Shown one piece after another: positions 37,192 through 46,699 of a stretch of DNA of 64,000 nt (positions within the stretch are counted from its first letter, which is position 1; every line of letters begins with the position of its first letter). The notes below the pieces were generated by a model. It was not told the origin of the DNA and searched no databases. It worked only from the letters and a program-made list of their open reading frames with translations. A program made the translations under genes and the position numbers. Source of the stretch: Burkholderia ubonensis (GTDB taxonomy: Bacteria > Pseudomonadota > Gammaproteobacteria > Burkholderiales > Burkholderiaceae); NCBI RefSeq assembly GCF_001718695.1, contig NZ_CP013420.1:1674001-1738000 (forward strand), read 5' to 3'.

Positions 37192-37839
37192 ATGCGCAAG
37201 AAGAAATCTCCCGTCAAAGACCTGCTGCTGTCCCGCTACGCGCCGCTTGCCGACGGCATCGCGACGCTGTTCTTCCCTTACGCGGAAGTCGTGATTCACG
37301 ACCTGCGCGACCAGACCGTGCTGTACCTCGCGAACAACCTGTCGAAGCGCGAGGTCGGCGACGACTCCGCGCTCGAGGAAATCGACCACTCGGCGCGCGA
37401 GCGCGTGATCGGCCCGTACGAGAAGCTCAACTGGGACGGCCGGCGGATGCGCTGCGTCAGCAACATCCTGTTCGACGACGAAGGGCATCCGGCCGGGATG
37501 ATGTGCATCAACTTCAACATCGCGGTGTTCGACGACGTGCGGGCGACGCTCGACCTGTTCATCAAGGGCGCGGGTGTCGTCGCGCAGCCGGACGAGCTGT
37601 TCCGCGACGACTGGCAGGAGCGCATCAACACGTTCCTGCACGGCTGGCTGCGCGAGCGGCAGATCGGCCTGAACGGACTCACGCGCGAGCATCGGCGCGA
37701 GCTCGTCGAGGCGCTCTACGCGGAAGGCGCGTTCCGCGGCAAGAGCGCGGCGAACTACGTCGCGAACGTGCTCGGGATGGGACGCGCGACGGTCTACAAG
37801 CATCTCAAGCATCTGAAGGACACGCAGGGCGACGCATAG
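37192..37839 (+). CDS. YheO-type PAS/helix-turn-helix transcriptional regulator
   Basis: The 215-residue protein begins LLLSRYAPLADGIATLFFPYAEVVIHDLRDQTVLYLANNLSKREVGDDS, the YheO-like PAS domain. GMMCINFNIAVFDDV follows, and the protein ends with a DauR/YheO helix-turn-helix (FRGKSAANYVANVLGMGRATVYKHLKHLK). Relatives such as DauR control D-arginine catabolism; others have unknown ligands. The ATG at 37192 (MRKKKSPVKD) is preferred; the open frame upstream is low-complexity Arg-rich sequence. It is divergent from the repeat-protein gene and upstream of a FrnE-like gene. Confidence 0.85.
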   Translation: MRKKKSPVKDLLLSRYAPLADGIATLFFPYAEVVIHDLRDQTVLYLANNLSKREVGDDSALEEIDHSARERVIGPYEKLNWDGRRMRCVSNILFDDEGHPAGMMCINFNIAVFDDVRATLDLFIKGAGVVAQPDELFRDDWQERINTFLHGWLRERQIGLNGLTREHRRELVEALYAEGAFRGKSAANYVANVLGMGRATVYKHLKHLKDTQGDA

Positions 37840-37849
37840 GCGTCGAGGC

Positions 37850-37880
37850 AAAAAGTGATATAGTGGCGGTTACACTTTTT
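37850..37880. promoter_or_regulatory. Inverted repeat with possible -10 box ahead of the FrnE-like gene
   Basis: The arms aaaaagtg and cacttttt are exact complements 15 bases apart, with tatagt between them. The repeat could end the regulator transcript (a T5 tail is present) or overlap the promoter of the next gene. The stem is weak, so both readings are tentative. Confidence 0.35.
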
Positions 37881-37896
37881 CCCGAACCGCCATCCC

Positions 37897-38628
37897 ATGC
37901 CGACCGCCTCCTCCCCCGCGCTTCGCCCGACGCTGACCGTCGAAATCTGGTCCGACCTGATCTGCCCGTGGTGCTGGATCGGCAAGCGCCGTTTCGACGA
38001 GGCGCTCGCCGCGTTCGCGCACGCGGACCGCGTCGACGTCGCGCTGCGCGCGTACCGGCTGTTCCCCGGCCAGCCGGTCGAGCCGGTCGAGGCGATGCTC
38101 GCCGGCAAGTATCGGCTGGCGCCCGCGCAGGTCGACCAGATGCTGCGGCAGGTGACCGACGCGGCCGCAAGCGTCGGGCTGCGCTACGACCTGCCCGGCA
38201 CGCTCGTCGGCGACACGCTCGATGGCCACCGGCTCGTGAAGCTCGCAGAAACCACCGGCCGCGCGCATGCGCTGACCGAGCGGCTGTATCGCGCGTACTT
38301 CAGCGAGCACGGCGTGCTGTTCGATCACGGCGCGCTGGCCGATCTCGCGGTGGACGCGGGGCTCGAGCGCGCGGCGGTCGAAGCGGTGCTGCGCAGCGAC
38401 GCGTACCGGAACGAAGTCGACGCCGACGTCGCGCGGGCCGAGCAGATCGGCGGCCGCGGCGTGCCGCTGTTCGTGTTCGGCGGGCGCTACGCGGTGTCCG
38501 GCGCGCAGCCGGCCGACGTGTTCGCGCAGGCGCTCGAGCAGGCGTGGCAGGACGGCATCGTCGCGATCGGCGGCGACGACGCGGCCGCATGCGGCCCCGA
38601 CGGCTGCGCGCTGCCGCAGCGCGCGTAA
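37897..38628 (+). CDS. FrnE-like DsbA-family oxidoreductase
   Basis: The 243-residue thioredoxin-fold protein has EIWSDLICPWCWIGKRRFDEAL; the active-site pair is C23-P-W-C26, typical of FrnE/2-hydroxychromene-isomerase-like DsbA proteins. GVPLFVFGGRYAVSGAQP carries the cis-Pro region. A Cys-rich tail (ACGPDGCALPQRA) may hold a second disulfide as in FrnE of Deinococcus. There is no signal peptide, so it should act in the cytoplasm as a disulfide isomerase. It follows the YheO-type regulator. Confidence 0.88.
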   Translation: MPTASSPALRPTLTVEIWSDLICPWCWIGKRRFDEALAAFAHADRVDVALRAYRLFPGQPVEPVEAMLAGKYRLAPAQVDQMLRQVTDAAASVGLRYDLPGTLVGDTLDGHRLVKLAETTGRAHALTERLYRAYFSEHGVLFDHGALADLAVDAGLERAAVEAVLRSDAYRNEVDADVARAEQIGGRGVPLFVFGGRYAVSGAQPADVFAQALEQAWQDGIVAIGGDDAAACGPDGCALPQRA

Positions 38629-38731
38629 CGGCGTAACGGTCCGCTTCACTGCTGCCAGAAACCGGCAGGAAGCCGCGCCGTGCGGCGTCTAGAATGTTGC
38701 CTTTCAAATAACTAAAAAAGGCCGCCTCCCC

Positions 38732-40174
38732 ATGACCCACGGCATCCACGGCGAGAAGCGCTGGTACACGCTGATCGTCCTCTGCCTCGGCGTGCTGATG
38801 ATCGTGCTGGACAACACGATCGTGAACGTCGCCCTTCCGTCGATCAGCGCCGACCTGCACTTCAGCGAGACGGCGCTCGTCTGGGTCGTCAACGCATACA
38901 TGCTGACCTTCGGCGGCTGCCTGCTGCTCGGCGGCCGGCTCGGCGACCTGTACGGACACCGGCGCATGTTCCTCGCCGGCCTCACGGTGTTCACGCTCGC
39001 GTCGCTCGCCTGCGGCGTCGCGCAGTCGCAGGCGATGCTGATCGCCGCGCGCGCGGTGCAGGGGTTCGGCGGCGCGATCGTGTCGGCGGTGTCGCTGTCG
39101 CTGATCATGAACCTGTTCACCGAGACCGGCGAGCGGGCGCGCGCGATGGGCGTCTACGGCTTCGTCTGCGCGGGCGGCGGCAGCATCGGCGTGCTGCTCG
39201 GCGGGCTGCTGACGAGCGCGCTGTCGTGGCACTGGATCTTCCTCGTCAACCTGCCGATCGGCATCGCCGTCTACGCGCTGTGCACCGCGCTGCTGCCGCG
39301 CACGCGCGCGCCGGCCGCCAGCGCGCGGCTCGACGTCGCGGGGGCCGTCACCGTGACCGCGTCGCTGATGCTCGCCGTCTACGGGATCGTCAACGGCAAC
39401 GAGGCCGGCTGGCTGTCGACGCAGACCGTCGCGCTCGTCGGCGCGGCCGCCGCGCTGCTCGCGCTGTTCGTCGCGATCGAGGCGCGCGTCGCGCACCCGC
39501 TGATGCCGCTCACCCTGTTCGCCAAGCGCAACGTCGCGCTCGCGAACGTGATCGGCGTGCTGTGGGCGGCCGCGATGTTCGCGTGGTTCTTCCTGTCCGC
39601 GCTCTACATGCAGCGCGTGCTCGGCTACCAACCGCTCCAGGTCGGCCTCGCGTTCCTGCCGGCCAACCTGATCATGGCCGCGTTCTCGCTCGGGCTGTCG
39701 GCGCGGATCGTGATGCGCTTCGGGATTCGCGGCCCGATCGCCGCCGGCCTGCTGCTCGCCGCGTGCGGCCTCGCACTGTTCGCGCGCGCGCCGGTCGACG
39801 GCGGCTTCGTGTGGCACGTGCTGCCCGGCATGGCGCTGCTCGGCGTCGGCGCGGGCGTCGCGTTCAATCCGGTGCTGCTCGCCGCGATGGGCGATGTCGA
39901 CCCCGCGGATTCGGGCCTCGCGTCCGGCATCGTCAACACCGCGTTCATGATGGGCGGCGCGCTCGGGCTCGCCGTGCTCGCGAGCCTCGCGGCCGCGCGC
40001 ACCGATGCGCTCGCCGCAAGCCAGGCCGCGCCGCTCGACGCGCTGAACGGTGGCTATCACGTCGCGTTCGCGTTCGGCGCGGTGTTCGCGGCCGCGGCCG
40101 CGCTGATCGGCCTCGCGCTGCGCATCCGGCGGCAGGCCCTGGCAGGAAGCGGGGTCGGCAGCGCGATGCACTGA
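38732..40174 (+). CDS. DHA2-family MFS drug transporter (EmrB/QacA type)
   Basis: The 480-residue protein has about 14 membrane helices. The motif LDNTIVNVALPSISADLHFSETALVWVVNAYML is the hallmark of the 14-TM DHA2 antiporters, and GGRLGDLYGHRRMFLAGL is MFS motif A. It probably exports drugs or dyes by proton antiport. No membrane-fusion (EmrA-like) or outer-membrane partner is adjacent. The substrate is unknown. Confidence 0.9.
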   Translation: MTHGIHGEKRWYTLIVLCLGVLMIVLDNTIVNVALPSISADLHFSETALVWVVNAYMLTFGGCLLLGGRLGDLYGHRRMFLAGLTVFTLASLACGVAQSQAMLIAARAVQGFGGAIVSAVSLSLIMNLFTETGERARAMGVYGFVCAGGGSIGVLLGGLLTSALSWHWIFLVNLPIGIAVYALCTALLPRTRAPAASARLDVAGAVTVTASLMLAVYGIVNGNEAGWLSTQTVALVGAAAALLALFVAIEARVAHPLMPLTLFAKRNVALANVIGVLWAAAMFAWFFLSALYMQRVLGYQPLQVGLAFLPANLIMAAFSLGLSARIVMRFGIRGPIAAGLLLAACGLALFARAPVDGGFVWHVLPGMALLGVGAGVAFNPVLLAAMGDVDPADSGLASGIVNTAFMMGGALGLAVLASLAAARTDALAASQAAPLDALNGGYHVAFAFGAVFAAAAALIGLALRIRRQALAGSGVGSAMH

Positions 40175-40332
40175 TCCGGGGCATCAGCCGCAGGCGGCCG
40201 GGCGGCCGATTTTTAACGCAGTCGTACACCGCCCCGCCAGTTTTGCGACAATGTCGGACTTTGACGCGCGCGCCGCCGGCGCGCGCCGCCGCCGCGCGTC
40301 GCCGCCGAACGCCACCCAATCGCCTGCTGCCG

Positions 40333-41121
40333 ATGTCGCTCCCTCATATCGATCTGCTGTACTCCCTGTCCGGCCTGTTCGTCGGCATCCTCGTCGGCCT
40401 GACGGGCGTCGGCGGCGGTTCGCTGATGACGCCGATCCTCGTGCTGCTGTTCGGCGTCCACCCGGCGACCGCGGTCGGCACCGACCTGCTGTACGCGGCC
40501 GCGACCAAGGCGACCGGCACGCTGGTCCACGGCCTCAAGGGCTCGGTCGACTGGCGCATCACGGGCCGGCTCGCCGCGGGCAGCGTCCCGGCGTCGGCGG
40601 TCACGCTGTGGATCCTGCACACGTACGGGATGCACACGCCCGCCGCCGCGCGGCTGATCCAGCTCGTGCTCGGCGGCGCGCTGCTGCTCACGTCGCTCGC
40701 GCTGATCTTCCGCCCGCAGCTCACGGCGCTCGCCGCGCGCAACCCGCTCGCGCCGAGCCCGGCGCGCACGCTGTGGTCGACCGTGCTGACGGGCGCCGTG
40801 CTCGGCGTGCTGGTGTCGATGACGTCGGTGGGCGCCGGCGCGATCGGCGTGACCGTGCTCCTGCTGCTGTACCCGGCGCTCGCGACGACCCGCATCGTCG
40901 GCTCCGACATCGCGCACGCGGTCCCGCTCACCCTCATCGCCGGCATGGGCCACTGGCTGCTCGGCTCGGTCGACTGGTCGATGCTGCTGTCGCTGTTGAT
41001 CGGCTCGCTGCCCGGCATCGTGATCGGCAGCGTGCTGTCGACGCGCGCGCCCGAGCGCCTGCTGCGCAACCTGCTCGCCTCGACGCTCGTCGCGGTCGGC
41101 CTGCGACTCGTGCTCGCGTGA
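40333..41121 (+). CDS. TauE/SafE-family permease (sulfite exporter-like)
   Basis: The 262-residue protein has about eight helices with two related halves. The first half contains GLFVGILVGLTGVGGGSLMTPILVLLFGVHPATAVGTDLLYAA and the second GAVLGVLVSMTSVGAGAIGVTVLLLLYPALATTRIVGSDIAHA, the repeat that defines the family. It exports a small organic or sulfur anion; the ion is not determinable. The ATG at 40333 is used. The frame is open far upstream only as a shadow of the MFS gene. Confidence 0.88.
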   Translation: MSLPHIDLLYSLSGLFVGILVGLTGVGGGSLMTPILVLLFGVHPATAVGTDLLYAAATKATGTLVHGLKGSVDWRITGRLAAGSVPASAVTLWILHTYGMHTPAAARLIQLVLGGALLLTSLALIFRPQLTALAARNPLAPSPARTLWSTVLTGAVLGVLVSMTSVGAGAIGVTVLLLLYPALATTRIVGSDIAHAVPLTLIAGMGHWLLGSVDWSMLLSLLIGSLPGIVIGSVLSTRAPERLLRNLLASTLVAVGLRLVLA

Positions 41122-41157
41122 CGGCAGGCGCGCCACGCGCGCGCCGCTCCAATCAAG

Positions 41158-41193
41158 AACGCTGCCCGGCTCGTGACCGGGCGGCGTTTTTTT
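41158..41193. terminator. Terminator after the TauE-like gene
   Basis: A stem aacgctgcccgg/ccgggcggcgtt with one T-G pair, a 7-base loop and a run of seven T ends the plus-strand gene. The minus-strand S10 gene ends only 48 bases further right, at 41242. Confidence 0.88.
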
Positions 41194-41241
41194 ACGTCGC
41201 GTCCTTTACGTCCCGTCAGGCGGCGCGGGCGCCGCCCGCGC

Positions 41242-43074
41242 TCAGTGGAGCTGCTGCTGTTGCTCCAGCTTCTGCTGGCGCAGCTGCTGCGCGCGCATCT
41301 GCAGCTTCTGCACGCGCTGCAACGCCGCGCGGTTCGCGAGGATGCCGTCGTAGAAGTTGCCGAGATCGCCCTTCAGCGCGGTCCGCGACGCGTCGTTCAG
41401 GTAGATCATGTGGCCCGACGGATAGTTCTTGATCGTCAGGTTCTGCGCCTTGATCGTCGGATCGAGCGGCATCTGCGCGAGCGTCAGCTCGGTCTGGTGG
41501 AACGGCGTCACCGCGTCGAAGTAGCCGTTCGCGGACAGCACCTTCAGGTCCGGGTTCAGGCTCATCGACGACGCCAGGTCGCCCGCCGTGTACAGCGTGT
41601 TGCCGCCGCCCCGGTTCGCGCCGGTCGGGTCCGTATGGCTGAAGTCCCAGTTGTTGAACACCTGGTCGTTCAGGTCGACGAACGACGACGTCGACGTGTA
41701 CTTCAGGTCGGTGTTCAGGTAGCTGTTCCACAGCACGGTGTACGCGCCGCCGATGTTGTTGATCGACGGATCGTTGCCGCCCGAGTTCGGCAGGATGTAT
41801 GGCGCGATGCCCTTGCCCGTGTAGTTCGCGCGGCCGTCGTACTGGCCGATCTGGATGCCCGGCACGAGCGTCAGGAAGAACGTGTACGGCGGGTTGTCGT
41901 TCGACGACGGCACGTTGCCGAGCGCCGCCGGGTTGCCGAAGGTCTGGATCAGCGAGACCGGATCGGTGCCGATGTACGAGCCCATCTGCTGCGCGGTCTG
42001 CAGGTTCAGGTTCAGCCGCACGTTGACGAAGCCGCCGTCCTGCGGATTCGGCGCCTGCGCGAGCGGCGCGAGCACGTTGTCCGCGTAATTGCGCGCCTGC
42101 ACCATGTATGCGTCGAGGTCGGTCGGCGTCGGGGTGACCGTCGACTTCTTCCAGTAGAACGCATCGGCGGCGAGCGTCGGGAACGTGCCGACCGCGGACA
42201 GCGCGTTCGCGTAGTCGAGGATCGACGACTGCAGCGTGATCCCGTTCAGCTCGATGCCGTCCTCATGCAGCGCCCACGACACGACCGCGCTGCGCGCGGT
42301 GCCGTACGACTCGCCGAACAGGAACTTCGGCGAGTTCCAGCGCGAGTACTTGGTCAGGTAGCGCTGGATGAAGCGGTCGATCGAGCGCGCGTCCTGGTCG
42401 ACGCCCCAGAAGTCCTTGTTCTTCGCCGGGGCGATCGCCGCCGAGTAGCCGGTGCCGACCGGATTGATGAACACGAGGTCGGAGCGGTCGAGCAGGCTGT
42501 CCGGGTTGTCGAGCAGCTTGTACGGCGCGGGCGGCGTGAAGTTCGGGAACGACGACTGCAGCCGCTTCGGGCCGAACGAGCCGAGCAGCAGGTAGACCGA
42601 CGACGAGCCCGGGCCGCCGTTGTAGAAGAACGTGACCGGGCGCGGCTTCGACGGGTCGGGATTGTCCTGCGTGTACGCGACGTAGAACATCTTCGCGTTC
42701 GGCTGCGACGTGACCGGATCGATCGTCGTCAGGTGGCCGGCGGTGGCCGTGTACTTGACGACCTTGCCGCCGATCGACACCTGCCGGTGCACGACCGCCG
42801 CGCCTTCGGTGGCGTCGGTCACCGCGTCGTTGGGGCCGGTGCCGTAGACGTCGGTGTCGACGAACGGCTGGTCGGCCTGCGCGGCGTTCGTCGCCGCGCC
42901 GGACGCCGGCGTATTCGCGGCCGTGGCCGCGGCGGCCGCGGCGGACGGGCTCGCGCCGTCGTCGCCGCCGCACCCCGTGACGAGCAGCGCGGCGGCCGTG
43001 GCCGCGACGAGCGGGCCGCTCAGCGTCGTTCCAAATAGCGCGAAACCGTCTTTCAAGGACTTCAGTGTCGTCAT
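41242..43074 (-). CDS. S10-type serine carboxypeptidase-like lipoprotein
   Basis: The 610-residue protein has a lipoprotein leader with lipobox LLVTGC near residue 32-37, then an Ala/Asp-rich linker. The S10 alpha/beta-hydrolase core has the oxyanion segment FFYNGGPGSSS, nucleophile FLFGESYGTARS, Asp in SANGYFDAVTPF and His in NYPSGHMIYL. It therefore has a full catalytic triad and should cleave C-terminal residues from peptides at the cell surface or periplasm. The tail is rich in Gln (RQQKLEQQQQLH). It is a single gene with 600 bases of gap upstream. Confidence 0.85.
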   Translation of the reverse strand: MTTLKSLKDGFALFGTTLSGPLVAATAAALLVTGCGGDDGASPSAAAAAATAANTPASGAATNAAQADQPFVDTDVYGTGPNDAVTDATEGAAVVHRQVSIGGKVVKYTATAGHLTTIDPVTSQPNAKMFYVAYTQDNPDPSKPRPVTFFYNGGPGSSSVYLLLGSFGPKRLQSSFPNFTPPAPYKLLDNPDSLLDRSDLVFINPVGTGYSAAIAPAKNKDFWGVDQDARSIDRFIQRYLTKYSRWNSPKFLFGESYGTARSAVVSWALHEDGIELNGITLQSSILDYANALSAVGTFPTLAADAFYWKKSTVTPTPTDLDAYMVQARNYADNVLAPLAQAPNPQDGGFVNVRLNLNLQTAQQMGSYIGTDPVSLIQTFGNPAALGNVPSSNDNPPYTFFLTLVPGIQIGQYDGRANYTGKGIAPYILPNSGGNDPSINNIGGAYTVLWNSYLNTDLKYTSTSSFVDLNDQVFNNWDFSHTDPTGANRGGGNTLYTAGDLASSMSLNPDLKVLSANGYFDAVTPFHQTELTLAQMPLDPTIKAQNLTIKNYPSGHMIYLNDASRTALKGDLGNFYDGILANRAALQRVQKLQMRAQQLRQQKLEQQQQLH

Positions 43075-43677
43075 TATTGCCTCTCGAACAGAACGATAAA
43101 TATCGCCGGACGCAAAGGATGATTTGATCCGGCGTTCCGCACTGGGAGCGCATTCGTTATGCGACGCACTCCGAGTTTTTTACCGGCTCGACGCAAATCG
43201 ACCGGCATGATTTACCCCACCCGATATTCAGCAAGCACCCAATGGAATCAATTCCATTGAAAACGGCAATTCAAAATCACTCGCGATTCCCGGTCATCGC
43301 GAGCCGCATGCAACTCGAAGGCAAAGCCGCACCCCGCAAAGCCCAGCCCGACAAGGCAACTTCGCTGCGAAAGGGCGAGCAATCCCTCTCGGCGGAGCGC
43401 CGATTAATCGCAAAATTGCGTTCAATCGCGGCCCGGGCCGAATTAATAAAATCGAAAGGATTATCCAATCGAAAGGAAAGGAATAGGTGTCCCGGATAAT
43501 TTACTAAATTAAGTTAAAACACCGGCGCATAATAGATTCCGGGTTTTCGGCCGTAAAGTAACAATTTGTTACGGCGCCGGCGTTTCGCCGGGAATCGAAT
43601 CCGGGAAGCGATTCCCGCGCATGGTCGAAAAAAAGCCGGACGCGCGCGTCCGGCTTCGGGCGGGCGGCGGCGCGGGT
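43075..43677. other. Intergenic region, possible promoter of the S10 gene
   Basis: The 600-base gap contains A/T-rich patches near 43440-43570. A plus-strand frame of 85 codons (43242-43499) and an antisense one are open, but neither has a ribosome site or recognisable sequence. I assign no gene. Confidence 0.5.
43627..43656 (-). terminator. Terminator of the 3HB-oligomer hydrolase gene
   Basis: The stem aagccggacg/cgtccggctt with a 4-base loop is followed, on the minus strand, by a run of T. It lies just past the stop at 43678. Confidence 0.85.
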
Positions 43678-45777
43678 TCAGAACGGCACGTCGAGCGCCC
43701 CCGCGCCGACCGTGATCGCATTGCCGCCCGGCGCGGCCGAGATCGGCGGCAGGTTCGCGGTCGTGAGCGCCGGCGCCGCGCCCGGCGTGCCGCCGCGCGG
43801 CACGGTGCGGATCACCTGCGACGGCGGCAGCGGCGCGCCGTTCTTCAGGTGCCGCCACATCAGGTTCAGCGCCTGCAGGTCGTAGTAATGCACGGGCACG
43901 AAGCGCGTATCGAAGCCGGCGACCGGCAGGAATGCGTCGAAGTGCTGACCGTTCGTCACCTCGTAGAACGCCAGCTGGCTGCGGCCGCCTTCGCTGATGC
44001 TGTTCTGCGCGACATACGCGCGCGACGCATGGTTGACCGGCACGAGCGCATCGCTGCGGCCGTGCACGATGATCGCGGGCTTGCCCTGCAGGTTCGCGTT
44101 CACGCGCACCGCGTCGACGTTCGCGGGCATGTTCAGCTGCCCGTTGGTCCACAGCTGGCGCAGGCACAGCGCGCCCGCGAAGCTCGCGTCCGGCGTCGCG
44201 AGGCGGTGGTCGACGCCGCTCGCGGGCCCCGTGTTGAACACGAGGTTGATGCCGTTGGTCGGCGGCACGCCGTTGCCCGCGCCGAACACGCTCGGCATCG
44301 GCGACGCGGCGGGCGGCGCCACCGCGCCGGTGGCCGCGTTCGTCGTCGCGAAGCTGAAATTGCACAGGTTGTCGACGACGCGCGAGCGCGTGTACGCGTT
44401 CGCGTAGGTCACCGCGATCGCCGGTATCGCCTGCGAATCCCACATCGGCGCCTGCAGCATGTCGGAATCGGCGAGATAGCCGGCCGCGTGCAGCTGCGCG
44501 AGCGCGTCGGCCGCCTGGCTCTGCTGGTCGGCGCCCGCGACGAGCCCGGCCGCGGCCAGCGTCGCGCAGCGCTGCGCGCGAATCGACTGCGTGACGGTCG
44601 ACGGCAGCGCGGTGAGATACGGCGCGCCGGCCAGCGCGGACGCCGCCGCCGCGCACGGCTGCATCAGGTTCGCGAAGGTCGCGTAGTCGGCCAGCGGCCG
44701 CCCGAACGACGGCACCGGGGCGCCGCCCTGCCGCACCACCGCATTCGGCGCCAGCCGCACGTTGACCTGCGGCTCGCCGACCACGACCGCGGTGATCCAG
44801 TTGCGCGTGTCCTGCTCGGCCGCCGCGAGCGCCGCGCCGCCGCCGTTGCTGACCGACGCGGCGATCGTCGTGATGTCGCCGGGGCGGTAGCGCACGCCGT
44901 GGCGCGTGCCGTCGATCAGCGGTCCGAACTGCTCGTTGAGCGCCCAGTACGCGAACTCGACCGCCTGCAGCGTCACGCGCCCCCAGTCCTGCTCCGGATT
45001 CTGCTGCGAATGCGCGTGCTTGAACGCGTAGCGGTTCGGGAACTGCGCGTTGTACGCGGCCAGCTCGCCGCTCGACACGTTCGCGGTGAAGAGGCTCGCG
45101 TTGCCGGCGAGCACCGCGTTCGCGAGCGTGCCGTCGATCAGCGTGACGGTGTCCGAGCCGAGCTCGTGCGCGCCGTTGCCGCCGCCCTTGTCGTTGTATG
45201 CGACCGCGCAGCCGCGCTTCAGGCCCCACTCGCCGGCGGCCGAGATCGCGCCGTACACGCCGCGCGAGCCGGACGACGTCGCGGTGACGATGCACGGCTG
45301 CGTCGGGTCGAAACCGGTCGGCACCTGCACGAGCAGCGTGACGTTCCGGCGGCCGCTGCCGTCGTCGGAGTACGCGATGTATTCGGTGCCGGCGATCCGG
45401 CCTTCGCCGAGCGTGTCGTTGCCGTCGAGATCGACGTTCGGCCCCCAGAAGCGGCCGTAGCCGCCGTTCGCGCTCATGTCGACGATCGCGCGGTAGTTCG
45501 ACCAGATCGCGAGGCGGCGCAGCTCGGCCGCCGTCGGCCGGGCCGGGTTCGCGAACGCCGGCGGCACGGCGCTCGCGAGGCCGCTCTTGCCAAGGCCGGC
45601 CGTCAGCAGATCGTCGCTCGCGCCGTCGTAGGCCGTCGTGCGCACGCTGCCCGCGATGAAACCGGGCAGCGGGTTGCCGTCGCGCGTCTCGTTGCCGTTG
45701 CAGGCCCCGAACAGCGTCACGACGGCGGCCAGCGCCGCTCCGAACCCGACCCGCCTGCCCCACCGTAGCTTCGTCAT
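43678..45777 (-). CDS. D-(-)-3-hydroxybutyrate oligomer hydrolase
   Basis: The 699-residue protein belongs to the 3HBOH family (PF10605) that splits 3-hydroxybutyrate oligomers, the products of PHB depolymerase, into monomers. It has a leader with a Cys (LFGACNGNETRDGNPLPGF) that could be a lipobox, then VPTGFDPTQPCIVTATSSGSRGVYGAIS and ITTIAASVSNGGGAALAAAEQD, the probable serine nucleophile region. IIVHGRSDALVPVNHASRAYV carries the Asp, and GQHFDAFL the His. The size is the family norm. It is probably in the periplasm or secreted and serves PHB use. Confidence 0.9.
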   Translation of the reverse strand: MTKLRWGRRVGFGAALAAVVTLFGACNGNETRDGNPLPGFIAGSVRTTAYDGASDDLLTAGLGKSGLASAVPPAFANPARPTAAELRRLAIWSNYRAIVDMSANGGYGRFWGPNVDLDGNDTLGEGRIAGTEYIAYSDDGSGRRNVTLLVQVPTGFDPTQPCIVTATSSGSRGVYGAISAAGEWGLKRGCAVAYNDKGGGNGAHELGSDTVTLIDGTLANAVLAGNASLFTANVSSGELAAYNAQFPNRYAFKHAHSQQNPEQDWGRVTLQAVEFAYWALNEQFGPLIDGTRHGVRYRPGDITTIAASVSNGGGAALAAAEQDTRNWITAVVVGEPQVNVRLAPNAVVRQGGAPVPSFGRPLADYATFANLMQPCAAAASALAGAPYLTALPSTVTQSIRAQRCATLAAAGLVAGADQQSQAADALAQLHAAGYLADSDMLQAPMWDSQAIPAIAVTYANAYTRSRVVDNLCNFSFATTNAATGAVAPPAASPMPSVFGAGNGVPPTNGINLVFNTGPASGVDHRLATPDASFAGALCLRQLWTNGQLNMPANVDAVRVNANLQGKPAIIVHGRSDALVPVNHASRAYVAQNSISEGGRSQLAFYEVTNGQHFDAFLPVAGFDTRFVPVHYYDLQALNLMWRHLKNGAPLPPSQVIRTVPRGGTPGAAPALTTANLPPISAAPGGNAITVGAGALDVPF

Positions 45778-45816
45778 TGTCGCCCTCTCTCTCGTTATGT
45801 CGGATGGACTCCAAGC

Positions 45817-45845
45817 GAAAACGGGCCCCGGATTTCCGAGGCCCG
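45817..45845 (-). terminator. Terminator of the BON-domain gene
   Basis: Read on the minus strand, CGGGCC...GGCCCG forms a 10-pair stem with one mismatch, followed by GTTTTCG. It lies 42 bases past the stop of the BON gene. Confidence 0.65.
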
Positions 45846-45886
45846 CCTGGATGCGAGCGCGAGCGGCGCGAACGCGCCGCCCCGCA

Positions 45887-46261
45887 TCATTGCGGCTGGA
45901 CGCTCAGCTTGTTGCTGACGGACGTGACGCCCGGCACGCCCTTGGCCGCGGCTTCGGCCTTCTCGATCTGTGCGGCGTCGGGCACCGAGCCCTCGAGCGT
46001 GATCGCCCCGCCCTTCGAACGCACGACGATGTTCGCGACGTCGACGCCGTTCTCCTTCGAAATCGCCTTGCGCACCGCATAGCCGAGCTTGCGGTTCGCC
46101 TGCTTCGCGGATTTCGCGGCGGCCTTCGATGCGCTCTTCGCGGCGGCGGGCGCTTCGGGCGCCGCCGGCTCGCTCGACTGCGCGTAGACGCTGCCGGACA
46201 GACACGCGGCCACCGCGGCCACCCCCAACGCTCCCAGCGCTCTCGACACGATCGACTTCAT
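45887..46261 (-). CDS. Periplasmic BON-domain protein
   Basis: The 124-residue protein has a signal peptide (RALGALGVAAVAACLSGSVYAQ) and an Ala/Lys-rich linker. One BON domain follows (KLGYAVRKAISKENGVDVANIVVRSKGGAITLEGSVPDAAQIEKAEAAAKGVPGVTSVSNKLSV). BON domains bind phospholipid and appear in OsmY-like envelope stress proteins. GGAGATAGC precedes the ATG at 46261. It is transcribed toward the 3HB-oligomer hydrolase but separated from it by a terminator. Confidence 0.88.
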   Translation of the reverse strand: MKSIVSRALGALGVAAVAACLSGSVYAQSSEPAAPEAPAAAKSASKAAAKSAKQANRKLGYAVRKAISKENGVDVANIVVRSKGGAITLEGSVPDAAQIEKAEAAAKGVPGVTSVSNKLSVQPQ

Positions 46262-46699
46262 GCTATCTCCTAGTGAATCAAAACGGCCGCGCACAGTGCG
46301 GCCGACTACCCCCAAAGGCGGCCGGCCTGCACGCGCGAGCGCGGCGGGACAGCCGGTGATTTCCACGGCGATGCGAGAGAGGCGGGACGTAACCGGCGGC
46401 CGGCGCACGCGAAGGCGGGCCGGCCGGGCCGGGCAGCCGCCGGCCGGGCGCGCCCGGTCTGGTCGGGTGCCGGGTCGCGCAAGTCGGGCGTGGCTGCGTC
46501 GCACAATGTAATCCAGCGCCCGCGGAAGCGCAAAGCTTTTGACGCGGCGCCGGCGCCGGCCGGGCCCGCCGGAAGCGCCGGATTCGCCGAATTCGCGCAT
46601 GCGCGGCGAATCCGGTTACCATCGCCGCGAATGCATGCGATCCGTGACGCGTCCGCGTCATCGATCCGTCATGCATGCGTCACTCGCCTATCGCCGTTC
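46262..46699. other. Divergent intergenic region BON / TAXI protein
   Basis: The 440 bases are highly GC-rich and hold no credible gene. Promoters for both divergent genes are expected. No operator or RNA element was evident. Confidence 0.45.

Noticed and set aside
39226..40332. Upstream extension of the TauE/SafE frame
   Set aside because: It is an out-of-frame shadow of the DHA2 transporter; the first family helix begins right after the ATG at 40333.
43242..43499. 85-codon frame in the gap between S10 and 3HB-hydrolase genes
   Set aside because: No ribosome site, no recognisable sequence and an equally open antisense frame.
43621..45768. 715-codon plus-strand frame opposite the 3HB-oligomer hydrolase
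   Set aside because: Arg-rich shadow of a clearly recognised gene on the other strand.
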